64,000 nucleotides of DNA from Asterella californica (lineage: Eukaryota; Streptophyta; Marchantiopsida; Marchantiales; Aytoniaceae), in NCBI GenBank assembly GCA_036924285.1, contig JAYKYS010000004.1, positions 24,026,001-24,090,000 on the forward strand. The letters are read 5' to 3'. Under the pieces are notes generated by a model that ran no database searches, had not been told where the DNA came from, and saw nothing but the letters and a program-made list of their open reading frames with translations. This document shows, piece after piece, positions 1-11,372 of the stretch (positions within the stretch are counted from its first letter, which is position 1; every line of letters begins with the position of its first letter). Both the position numbers and the translations under genes were made by a program.

Positions 1-3000
1 TCTCTCAACTTTGTGGAGGTAAATCCATACTGTGATGCCTTTGCAATAAACCAAGCTCTGTAGAGAAGTAAGGGCTAGAACTTGAGAATTTGGAATGTTG
101 TATATCAGTTGATCCACCCACATTCACTCGGCTTCCGTTCCTTCTTCAGTGGGTTGAGACCTACATTTATCATTTTCCTGATATTCTAGTATATATGCTG
201 CTGTCGTTGAAATACTGAAATGCTGAAACGCAAGGTTTTCATGTTCAGATCGAAACTCCAATACTGACGAGGTCAACTCCCGAAGGTGCCCGAGACTATC
301 TTGTCCCATCTCGAGTACAGGTTGTTATACTCTTTAAGTGACCTTAAGCGTATGTCGTTCTTGCGTCTCGCTGATAACCACATAAACCGGCATTTACTCT
401 TTGCCTCGTTCTGAATTAGGTTTCTTCCTCGCCTTACCACTACTCCCCTCTTGTCTAGCAAGGGTCAACCAGACCCGGGGCTGGAAATATGTCGCTGGAG
501 GAGGATGAGGATTCACAATTTCGCGTTGTAGTGGTTTCTAAGTCATTTTGTCTAGGTTTGGCAAAGAACCTATTCATCTGTAGTGCTCAAGAGGATATGA
601 CTTGTGGACCTGGACTAACGTAATCAGTTCGTTCTGAGTCTGAAATATAATCTGGTGCAGGCGGGACACTTCTATGCACTTCCCCAGAGTCCCCAACTTT
701 TCAAGCAGATGCTGATGGTTTCAGGATTCGATAGATACTATCAGATCGCTAGGTACGAACTTTGTCATTCCCGAGGGAAAAGCTGCGTAGCAGATGCTGG
801 CGAACCTATTTGTGGAAACCTCAAGAGAAACATCAAGAGAACCCGAAATCTTTCACTATTTCGTAGTGCATTTTTCAGTTGATTGAGTGAACTAACTTTC
901 GGTCCCGAACGAAACCGGCAGGTGCTTTCGCGATGAAGATTTACGGGCTGATCGTCAGCCAGAATTTACACAACTTGATATGGAATTGGCCTTTACACCA
1001 TTTGAGGACATGCTGAAGCTGAATGAGGACCTGATAAGACACGTATGAGACATGACTGTTGCTTTAAAATCCTAATATGGTCAGACACATTTGCTCTCTT
1101 GGAAAATACAAATACAGTACGGAAAAGATGTAGGCTCCTCATTGCGTGGAATTAGGGCTCTTGGAAATTTAGGTGCCGTAGCATCTACTTTCTCCGAATT
1201 ATTTTTGCTTTATTATCTCTTCACGCTGATCAGCTATAATCACCGCCTTCAAAGAATCTCGCTTGCTCATTTCATTTTTGTTGTTCGCTCAGGTATTCCT
1301 GGAGACACGGGGCATCGAGCTACCAAAACCTTTTCCCAGAATCACGTATGCTGATGCAATGGCTCGTTTTGGCTCTGACAAGCCTGATACCCGCTTCAGC
1401 ATGGAGCTCATCGAGGTAACACATGGCACCTCTTAGTTTTCATCGTTTAGACACATGGCATACCCTAATACTCTCGTACACATTTTCTCACCTCACCGCT
1501 TGCCCGACAGATCACCGATTTACTTGCACAATCCAGTCATCCTGCATTTGTGGAACCCTTGAAGTCCGGTTCAGTGGTGAAAGTACTTTGTGTGCCTGGG
1601 GGTTCTTCAAAGATATCTGCAACGCGGTTAAAGAAAGGTGATGTCTTCCAAGAAGCGAAGAAGGCTGGACTGAGAAACTTACCATTTGTTAAGGTTACTG
1701 AAGGAGGTAAGATTATCTGTCCAGTCCACGAAGAATTGTAAGTAATCACACCGTGGTGTATGTCTTCCTTGGCGTATATACTAAGATCGATACCATCGCC
1801 GTGGATGCTGCATAAAATACACGTTCAAGTTTGACTTCCAAATGTGTCTCTGTTCTGATTGTGAAGTTATCTGTCATATACCAGGGTCTCTGGATGAATC
1901 ATCTGCAATTGTTCAAAGCATTGACACACTTAAACAAAAGGAAGTGGAACGGAGACTCGGAGTACAAGCTGGGGACTTGGTTTTGTTTGGTGTGGAGTCG
2001 GTTGGCGCTGTTAACGGGGCCCTGGGTCGCCTTCGGACGTTTTTAGCCGAGACCTTGGACTTGGTTGACAAGGTTTGTTGCGCTCAACTTGATAAAGTAG
2101 TTGGATGTTCCCGAGTTAGATGCCGAGTTCACTTTCGGATCGGATGTTCCGGTGCCATGTAGAAATCTCATCTACTACAGTGTCTATGAAGCGAAACTAC
2201 CCGAAAGTTCTAACCAAGTTCAATAAACATGTTGGTACACACCTGAATCATTGGCAAGTTCTGACCTTGCAAGGCTAATCTATGGTGGTCACAGTCTGCC
2301 CATGCTATTCTGTGGATCACGGAATTCCCAATGTTTGAGTACAACGCTGATGAAGACAGACTTGAGGTATGTGTTATGGATGTAGCATGTAGCATAAACT
2401 AAAGAGTCTAGCTTTATGATCAGAGCCATGGGTGTTCATTCATGTGCGGAGTAGGTTCTCCAAGGATCTGAGTTATTGTTTCATCAATATATGCTGTAAG
2501 CATAGACGCTACCCTCGCGTTGAGGAATATACCTTCTTTGGAAATCTACTGAAGATAAGTCTCGGTTATCAGGCTCTGCATCATCCATTCACAGCACCGC
2601 ATCCAGATGATATGGAAGACCTAAAAACTGCGCGGGCCCTAGCATATGATATGGTCTACAATGGTGTAGAGGTGAGTTCTACGAAATTCATCTTGTGAGG
2701 CCTTCATGATTGTGCTCATTCAGTGTCCCACTTTATCTAGGACTTCTTGTGTGCTTTGTACTTTTCCAGTGTACCTTCCAGAGATGGCATCCTGTCCATC
2801 AAAACGTGATAGTCATGAACCGGGAAGGTGACCACATGGACAAAGCTTAGGGTTTAGCTGCGTGAGAAGATGTTTTTCCTGCCTCCTCTATTACGTGAAG
2901 TGATTCCAAGAAAACCGGGAATATGGGGCTTGGTGGAGCGTCTAGCACCACAATGAACCCTCATGGTGGAAGATGAGACTGGATCTTGTGATGGCTCCTC

Positions 3001-4370
3001 CTGAAAAAGCTAATGAATTGCCGTCCTTGCTATGACAGATCGGAGGTGGAAGTTTGAGAATGTATCGGCGGGATATTCAAGAGAAGGTGCTGGCAGCTGT
3101 TGGTTTGACCCCGGAGCAGGTGCTGTTCATCACAGCCTCTTCGAAAGAAAACCGATGCATTTCTCATGTTGTATATGTCTTCAGGACTTCGCTACATGGT
3201 TTATCGTAATCTCGATAATTGTATTGTTTCATGCACATTCCTGTGTATATGTATCTCGATATTCAAAGCTATTTGGGGGTTATCTTAAATGTGCGGGGGG
3301 AGTCACCGTTTTCACCGAAAATTGCTTTACCCGTGTTCCAGTGTATATTTCTCGATATTCCTTTCCTTTTCACCCTCCGCGATCCGGATAGAAATATCTT
3401 TTTCTTACTTCTTAATCCCCTTCGTACGTTGTCTTATGCCGGTCATACTCTTAGTTTTTCCGTTACCAATATGTGAAGAAACCTGTGTCGATCTTCGTAC
3501 GGGTACGTAATGGGTTTTATTCTAGTATGTTGAATGTAACCGACTTTTGGTTTGTTTTTGAAGTCTACTGAGGAAACGAAAATTTCATGGGTTCAGATTT
3601 GTCACCTGTGTTTGTCCTGAAGTCTCTTCTCTCCGTGCAGGCTGAGGAGAAGTTCGGATACCTGTTAGAAGCTTTCGATCTGGGAGCTCCTCCTCATGGT
3701 ACGTCAATTACTTTTACCCAAGCTATATGTAAGCGAGTCAGTAGGTCCCGTGAGAAGGTAGAAGGGAAGAGAATGAAGACCAATGCCTTCTGCAGGTCTC
3801 GCGCGAAGGTCCCGCGAGCTTTAGACTATTTTCTACTGCTTGAACCAAACTTTTCAAGGAAGTCTTAAACCGTTAATGAGTGATAGGTGGACTGAATTTC
3901 AAGCCGCGGAGGCGGTGAATAACTTACTGGTCCGCTTTCCTAAAGTCAATGTTAATCTCTCATTCAACGCTACGGCGCGTTGAACGAACCTGCCTGTGTA
4001 CAGAACAGCATCCATGAGATTCACTCACCATCTAGAAAAAACTATCACTACGTGGACGAGTTATTACGATCTAGCCTGCGTCTAAGATCACCTTTTCTTT
4101 ATTTCAAGTTTCATACTTCGCATTCCGCTTTGGTTTCGTAGGTTTCCGTAGTTATTTTTGAAAAATGTAGCTGTTTTTGCAGGAGGCATTGCGTATGGTT
4201 TGGACCGCCTAGTAATGCTGTTGGCAGGTGAGAGTTCGATCAGAGACGTGATAGCGTTCCCCAAGACGACTGCAGCACAGTGTGCCCTAACGAATGCTCC
4301 TGCTGTGGTCGACCAACAACAGCTAACCGATCTGTCACTTTCAATTCAAGAAAAGGTAGTCGTCCGGTGA
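1..4370 (+). CDS. Organellar (bacterial-type) aspartyl-tRNA synthetase, 3' part, 12 coding exons
   Basis: Class II synthetase that charges tRNA-Asp, expected in plastid and/or mitochondrion. Coding exons placed by GT-AG sites and frame: 1-18, 249-320, 661-752, 922-1042, 1293-1415, 1511-1706, 1885-2072, 2295-2366, 2573-2671, 3039-3119, 3641-3698, 4183-4370 (stop TGA 4368-4370). They join without a frame break into about 435 residues. Visible motifs in order: FVE-IETPILT and [27 protein letters not shown]; motif 2 with [35 protein letters not shown]; the inserted GAD domain of bacterial-type AspRS (exons 1511-2072); [10 protein letters not shown]; and motif 3 [16 protein letters not shown] with IRDVIAFPK. 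The GAD insertion separates it from the cytosolic enzyme. The N-terminal anticodon-binding domain lies before the window. The C-terminus after the QCALTNAP segment is short; an alternative donor at the last AAG-GT is possible but not needed. Confidence 0.93.
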
Positions 4371-7300
4371 ACATTAATAGAAACATTATACAGGGTCGAA
4401 CGAGAGTACACCCACCAGTCCCATGTCTTGGTCCGGATACGGTCATAGCACGGCATCATTTAGAAGTTACTACCTATGCCTGCACACGTTGTGAAAAGTA
4501 CTAAAACTTTACCAGCAATATTCTTTGGCTGTTTCCTGCCACGTGCTCAATATCCGTCCACCTTGCGAGACGTGAAAGTCTCCTTAAGAGTTTCGCTGGG
4601 GGTTGATGTGAATAGGTTCGTCACTTGACGTGCTTTTGGAACCTGAAATTTCTACGTTGCGGACGCGCCTAGTATCACACTGTCCTTCGTAAGGATTTTG
4701 AAGGACAAGAGGCTACTTGTGAAAACGAAGACTTAAGAGCCTCACTTGTACCCTGACCATGTTTGATCGGTGACAAACTGCTTGCACCTTCAGTTTTTTT
4801 CAGCATACCTGTCTAAGGTGAAGCGAAGGGTGTCAGAGTCGAAGGTAAGGTTCACAATCCTTCAAGAGTTTATCATGGCATAATCTTGACATGCTAACTC
4901 TGTGGCCTCATCTACTGTACCGATTGGAGGGATCTTTTTTGATGTATATCGAACTATCAGCCTAATTTTCTGAATGGCGATGCGTTTGTGCTTCGATAGT
5001 CCTTTTGACTTGTATGCGTGAGCTCTTGCGAGGAATGTTGTTACGTCACGTTCTTCGCCGTACGTCAAGTAAGCAGAGGTGCGAACAACCCCTGGACTTC
5101 ACCAGCCTCCTGTCAGTCAAAACAAACACATCTGTGCATGTGCTGTTGATCTGGTCTAGGCGCGTATCCCGCTGCGACACCATGAGGTACGCTCCAAGTC
5201 CAGTCCAGCAGTGGGCTAGGTTGGGCCCACACTCTCCTCCGGCTCTCGCGATGAGACAATCCTGGAAAATTTGCCGTTCGTGCGCGAGCATTTCTCCTGC
5301 TGTAACGCGTCAAAAGTTCCGTCAGATGGCCACCGAAGTAGGCTTTCTATCTTTCCCTGTCCTTGATATTCTATAGGATTCGAGGGCCAAGGCATCGAGG
5401 AAGGCGGCTCTTCCATCTTCAAAGAAACATCAGGGGAGCGAGGTTTCTCCCTCTCTCTTATACTTTCCGATCCAAAAGGTCAATGCTAAGGGGATTGGGT
5501 CATTTAACTCTCGTTGAAAGCACTAAAACTCCGTGGCGAAACAGGAGTTACGCTTTCTCCGCCACCGAGAGGAAAAGGGAATCGAAAGTCACTTACGCGG
5601 AGCAGGGTATCAAAAGTCACAGTTGTTAAAACTAAATATAGGGGCCGGCAGCGCACATCGTACTTCAACAGAAGTGTTGGCTATACGATTCTCGGTGATT
5701 TCAAGGACACAATGGTTTGTGATGGTGTCCAACTAGTATAGTCGTGAGTTTGCATCCGCACCGCGGCATACGACCTCTATATGAATCCAAACTTATTTTG
5801 GGGGATACCGGAGCAGACAACAGACAATAGACTTTGTCTGTCGACATCTGGGAATGATCCGATGAGTTGTCCTATAACTGATACTTGTTGCATGTAAGGC
5901 ATCTCACAAGACATGACCGTATACAGACCCTTTCTTCATAGAAATGGTAGATGGTAACAGTGGTGATCTCACACGCGACCATTCTCTGTTATATAGATGA
6001 AGTTTTCTCAGAGGAGTCTTTTTCTCTCAGAAGCTCGCACTTAGTCTCTGAAACTCCGAAAGGAAGGCTTGACCGCCGAAAGAACTTTAAAGCTTGAACG
6101 TTGTTATCCGCAAAAGAGGTTCAAAATTTGCAGCACTTAAAGATCTTGCTTACATTCGACAACACAAGCAATTGGCTCACGACAAGACAGTGTCAGTCGC
6201 CTAACAAATACTTAACATTGATTATGACTAGTTAGTCTAAAGACGGAAAAGCCAGTACCATTACTCAGCATTTGCCGCTAGGCCGAGAAGGGAGAGGAAT
6301 GTCTTTGATTCTTTTGCGCTTCTGATAAGGGATGTAAAGTCTAGAAATCAGGTGCAAGGTAAAGCATAGAAAAAGTGCAATAAGTCGAGATGATGCATAG
6401 AAATAGTTCATCGAACGTCGTCCTCGGAGAAGAAGATTGTAGCTATTGAAGTTGATCGAGCATGTTATTTTAGGCATGCATATTCACCCTCATCCTAAGT
6501 TTAATTTATTACCTATCCTTGTAGATTTCCTGATTCTTTGCTTCTTCCCACTTTCCTTCTTGCATGCGTTTATACTGCGGGGACCGCATTCGTCTTTCCT
6601 GCCTTATGGGTTATGTCCCGCATCTCCAGGTTCGCATAACATTTAATATTTAAAGATGTCTTGATTTTTCTTTCTAGTTTAGTATAAAATTTTCGCCTAA
6701 TATTTATTTATTTTCTTGATAACAGCAAACGAGCAAATTCTCAGAGGTGGATCTTGCATGCATATTATACTCGCAAAATAAGGTCTCCTGGAAGGATGTA
6801 TTATATTTAAGCTCTCTTCGTAAGTAAAGTCCTGCCCTTCCTATACTGAATGACCCTCGACTTTAATTACACGTCAGGAAAACCAAACTGGTCTCTCTAA
6901 TATATCCCGATGTACTCTTCCTTTACTCGCGAAACTTCTACGTCAAAATGTAGAGTTTCATCTCGATCCGGATGGCTCTACAGAATAGAGCCACAAAGAC
7001 GCAAGACCTCTCCTTAGTCCATCAACCTCTTCCTTCTTCAGGTACAATGAGGAGACTTGAGTACTACGGATTCAACCAAGGTTAGAAAGGTAAACGGAGA
7101 CTCAATAGTCCCCACGAGATCTCCGCACTTGGAAGCAAGACTGTAATTTGCAAAGCAGTCCTCAGTAAAATGAAGGGCCGCATGCAGTGTACCTGAGGAG
7201 GACAGGTGACAATCTAATGAAGCATCATATGCTATTCGACCGTGTTCTTTCAGCCGGACGGCAGAGGAAGTAAAAGATATCACTTGTCACTTGCTACTGG

Positions 7301-7440
7301 ACATTCCGTGGCATTTGGAGCGTCTTGGGAGGGAGTAGCGGTGCCACTACGGCAAAGAAGAATGGATGTTGGACGCTTTTCTGGAAACAGAGCAGGTGAT
7401 GTGTATTTGCCGTCGTCATGAAGGAAATAGGGCAAGCAAC
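4371..7440. other. Intergenic region, no gene recognised
   Basis: About 3 kb between the synthetase gene and the GC-rich start region of the next gene. It will contain the 3' UTR of the synthetase. Open frames here (for example at 5005-5376 on the plus strand) are short, lack recognisable motifs and have overlapping open frames on the other strand, so I do not call them. No repeat, RNA gene or transposon remnant was recognised. Confidence 0.5.
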
Positions 7441-7772
7441 CTGAAAGTTGAAGGGTGTGGGGGCGGGGCGGGGTGGGCCGCCCGGGAGGAAAATTTCGGT
7501 CCAGGCTAGGGCAGATAAACTCGCGGGTTGCGTCACAGAGGCTGCTCAGATGCTCACACGTTGCATACTGGGCCGTGATCTGCGCATGTCTGCCAGCTCG
7601 TTGCCCGCCCGCCCGGGCCGTCCTTCCATTTCTGTCTCGCCCAGGCCCGGCCCGGCCCGCTTTCCCAGGAAGCGAGGGGTTTAGAGATGTGTATGCCATG
7701 ATGGAATGAACGAGTGAAGGACCGGAAAGATGGATGGCTTCGGTCTGACGGCGGGCCGGGCAGGGGAGAGGA

Positions 7773-7792
7773 GGGCTGGGCTGGGCTGGGCT
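7773..7792 (+). repeat. GGGCT pentanucleotide repeat, four units
   Basis: Four perfect tandem copies of GGGCT inside the GC-rich leader of the R3H gene. Related GGGCC/GGGCT words recur at about 7756 and 7880. Confidence 0.8.
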
Positions 7793-7905
7793 AAGATGAA
7801 ATAGAGAAAGGCGGTGGAAGAAAGGTTTGGTGGCGGTAGGAGAGAGAAGACCCAGGCGATTCGGAGAGTGGCGGACCGGGGCCGGGCTGGGCCGAAGCGG
7901 CTATG

Positions 7906-7944
7906 GTCGTCGTCGTCGTTGTCACTGCTGCTGCTGCTGCTGCT
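7906..7944 (+). repeat. GTC/CTG trinucleotide microsatellite
   Basis: Five to six GTC units run into six to seven CTG units with one interruption. It lies in the probable 5' leader of the R3H gene and explains the polyserine/polyleucine appearance of open frames there. Confidence 0.8.
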
Positions 7945-8632
7945 CGGGCTCGCCGCGGAGAGAGAGAGGGAGGAGTGGAGCAGTAAAGAGCGCGGGAGAG
8001 CTTATGTGTTGACGATCTGGCTTGGTGATGGTGTTGGAAACCCTAAGTCGGAACACAGAGAGGGCGTTGAGGTCCAGCCATCGAGGTTCCGGGCGGTTTC
8101 AGGAGGGAGGTGCTCCGCCTGCGGACTTTGGTATGCTTGCCCGAGTTTTGGTCGATTGAACGAGCATGTTACCCGCGGGATCGGGGTTATCGACATTTCA
8201 TGGTTTCTGCTCGTTGGTTTCGGTTTGGAGATTGCGGACTTAGGTGTGCAGCATCAGCGCTTTTCGGATAGCGTGTGGTTCTGCACCTGTTATTCAGGGC
8301 TTTTCTCTGCGTTGAATTTCGCTGTGTTTCTCAACGTGCACGCAGTCACTCAGGAGCCGGCTACCTCTCCAAGTAGTTCAGGATATTGGTAGCAATTGCG
8401 GGTCGTGTCCGGGAAGCCTTCGACTTTTAGGCGGAGGCCCTGGGACGCTTGTGAGGAGACACACGACTCTAGGTCTTTCAGTTCTCCTCGGGACTCGTCG
8501 CTGTGTGTGGGGAATGTGCCGCTGTAGGGGCTAACACGGACCACCTTACGAGCATCATGTGTTTTATGGACTCAATGCACATCCACTCAGTTGGGTGGTC
8601 ATGCTGCAATAGGTGTTAACAGCGTGCGTTTA

Positions 8633-11372
8633 ATGGGTTTAAGGCTCCCAGAAGGGATGGAGACTTTAGGGGGTCCAACAAATGGAGGTGTGGAAGATGA
8701 GGGTGCCCCAGAGTCGTGGGAAATGGCTGATTTGGAGGAAAGCATGAAACATCTGATAGCTTCTTCCAAATGTTCGTCCGGGTCCCGCGGTGATGACTGT
8801 GAGGCTCTAGTGGAAAATATAGAAGGGGACGAGAGTGCATCATCGGAAAACGCATCCGGAGCTGCCAAGACCGTTGATCAAGTCGATGGCTTCTTGAGGG
8901 AAGCTCTTCAAAACCCTCGCGACCGCTTGACGAGTGAGTACCTAGCTCCCCCCAAACGAGGATGTGGTGACGCTTGTAATTCGCATGTTCCTTTTCCTTA
9001 TGATTCCCTTCCTGTCTTGGCCGCAGTTGGAAACCTGACCAGTATGTGTATTTTACGGCCATATTCTTATTCGAGATCGAAGAGCCATGATGCTTTTGTT
9101 CAATTGTAATATTCATCTTAACTTTGGTTCAGTCGAACCCCCGCTAGGAACTTTAGGAGCTGGATCCTCTTTCACAGCAGCTTTGGGAGATGCAGTTTTC
9201 ACCTTAGTTCTGCACTCATTAAGTTGGTGCGGTGTTCTAGCACTGTGCGGAGGTGTTCAACGCCATAGTCATTAGACTGACCGTGATGTTAAATTCCATT
9301 CGACAGGTGTCGTGGGGCCACACATATTTTTGCTTTCGTTTTCTTTTTCCGGCTCAAAATACCTTTCTGCCCGTTTCAGTTCCACGGGGAGCAAGTAGTG
9401 CTGTTTATGCTCTTTGGCTTTTATCTTTCTTCGAATATTGTGAACCGCGTTCACCTACGACACAACCCTTGTTCTTCCACTGCGCGTGGATAATTAGTGA
9501 GCCGTCGACGAATAGATTTTGATTGTTCGCTGACCATGAGCGAAAGCTTTCTGCGAGTTTCTCAGTGAAGGATAAGACCCTTGGACTTGCGTGGCTGGTT
9601 ATAGTTTGCTTTCTACGAGTGCTGAATTAGGTCAAGTTCCTAGAGTGTGACAGTTATACCATAGTCCGCGTGCCTCACTTGGATAATACCGTTATAAGGA
9701 AGACGAGCCAGTTTACTATGATGAGTGAAGCATTTCTCTGATGATGTGGAATTACTTTTCTCGCATCGTTTAATCATTAGAGTCGCTTGATGTGAACAAA
9801 CATCAGTTTTGAATGACTGTCTTGCATTTCCATGTGGACTGTCCGACCTTGGGCTTGAGGCTGATTCGCAATTTTGGTTAAGAATGAGTTCTCATTCCTC
9901 TTTACTCTTTATTGCTCACACTTGAACTTCGTGATGTGCCAGTTTTACGGTTGGAACAAGAGGTGGAGAGGTTCATGCGTAACCCGAAACAGCAGCAACT
10001 CGAGTTCCAGCCTATGCCATCATCTTATCTGAGGCTCGCAGCGCACCGGGTTGCGCAGCACTATTTCCTGCAATCCTTGGTCGTTGATAGCGGATCAACT
10101 GAAGGTAGTCGAATTGTTGCGCGGAAGAATGCCGAGAGTCGGTATCCAACTATTAGATTGGCGGATATTCCTGTAGAGTCTCAAGAAGAAGAAAAACCTG
10201 TGTTAGTTTCGATGCCCAAGGTTGCCATCAAACAAAGGCCCTCTAAAGGCGGCCGAGCTGGTGGTGAAGGTGGCGCAAATGGTTTTGGTAACAGACTGAA
10301 TCCTTCGAAGAGTGTGGAGGAAAGGAAAGAGGAGTACAACAAAGCCAGAGCAAGGATATTCAGCAATGAGTTGGGCGGTAAAGTTGGTGAACTAGATAGC
10401 CTCGATGATGTAAGTCTCGTGGAATGCTACAGCAGCGTAGACGAAGTCTTGAAAGTTGAGGAAAAATATAAAACAGAGGAATCACATGACCGAGATAGTC
10501 CCGTGCGCGTAATCAGTGACTACTCGGCGAGTGAAGGGAGAAGCACAGCAAACTTAGAGAAGGAAGGCTTCAGCAGGAATAAACTCGTCAATGGCAGCAA
10601 CAGTCGCGTGGCTATCTTTCGTGACCGGGAGAAAGACCGCAAGGACCCAGACTACGACCGGAGTTATGACAGGTGAGTCCTTTTTGCCCTCCAACCTTGA
10701 GCCGTGAGATTCTTTATCTCGGTGTAGCTGGTGGAGCTGGTTAACTTCTTTTTCACATTGTTTTGTTGTTTTCCCTTGTGACCAACAGAACTTCGTGTGT
10801 CGCAGGTACTCTCAGAGGTTCGATCCAGGCTTTGGTATGGGTTTGGGTCCGTTTGGAATGCAAGCGATTTACACTCCAGTCGTGAACTATAATACCGAGT
10901 TTCCTCAGTTGGCTGGTCCCCATCCACAAATTCACATGGAGCCCCCGCCCCCGCCTCCCATTCCTCAGCAGCGAATGCGACCCCCATGGGGAACTCCTGT
11001 GCCAGGAAACATGAGCTTCAGACCTCCTGATCCACTCATGGCTCCCTTTACCCCTGGCCCTATCGGTCCCCATTCAGCGATGTCGATGTACATGCATGCT
11101 CCGCAGTATGCCTATCCGGGCCATTCCCTGGCCTTCGTTCATCCTCATGACCGTTTCCAGCAATCTCTGTCTCAGGTACGCCTTCGTACTTGTGTGAACT
11201 GGTTTCGCATTTGAGTGGAAGGAATGGAAAAGTATGTGTTGATTTGGTTGGTATGCTGTCTTGCTGGAGTAAAGGTGTTGATCTTGTTTCCCGGCTGAGC
11301 ATCTTGTTTCATTTGCAGCCTCATCAACAGCAGCAGCCTGATACAAGTTTCAACCACGCCCGGCGCCGTTGA
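8633..11372 (+). CDS. R3H-domain single-stranded nucleic acid binding protein, four coding exons
   Basis: Plant R3H (probably R3H-SUZ) family protein, expected to bind single-stranded RNA or DNA in the cytoplasm or nucleus. Exons: 8633-8933, 9943-10672, 10806-11175, 11319-11372; all introns are GT-AG and the frame is kept, giving about 484 residues. Domain signs in order: an acidic, serine-rich N-terminus; VDGFLREALQNPRDRLT, split by intron 1 right before LRLEQEVERF; the R3H core with SSYLRLAAHRVAQHY; a basic linker; SVEERKEEYNKARARIF; and SRVAIFRDREKDRKDPDYDRSYDR, the SUZ-like conserved block; then a proline-, methionine- and glutamine-rich tail. This order matches the Arabidopsis R3H proteins as I remember them. 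The ATG at 8633 was chosen because the upstream frame has no ATG before the possible acceptor at 8590; 8657 is the alternative. Intron 1 is about 1 kb, the others are short. Confidence 0.9.

Larger units (their letters stand above)
7440..8632 (+). promoter_or_regulatory. GC-rich promoter / 5' leader region of the R3H gene
   Basis: Base composition changes abruptly to GC- and CpG-rich from about 7450 to 8000, with GA-rich stretches and short tandem repeats, and relaxes toward the coding start at 8633. This is what a promoter plus long 5' leader looks like. A possible splice acceptor (CACTCAG, ending at 8590) precedes the start codon, so part of this region may be a leader intron. A 192-codon open frame (7814-8392) overlaps it; its run of leucines comes from a CTG repeat and I do not regard it as a gene. 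The exact transcription start cannot be read from the sequence. Confidence 0.55.

Noticed and set aside
5005..5376. A 123-codon plus-strand frame
   Set aside because: It competes with several minus-strand frames over the same bases and has no recognisable motif or splice continuity.
7280..7699. A 139-codon minus-strand open frame, Pro/Arg/Gly-rich
   Set aside because: A GC-rich stretch with few stops by composition; overlapping open frames exist on both strands. No motif.
7814..8392. A 192-codon plus-strand open frame with a leucine run
   Set aside because: It lies in the GC-rich leader of the R3H gene, its leucine run comes from a CTG microsatellite, and it shows no domain or conservation pattern.
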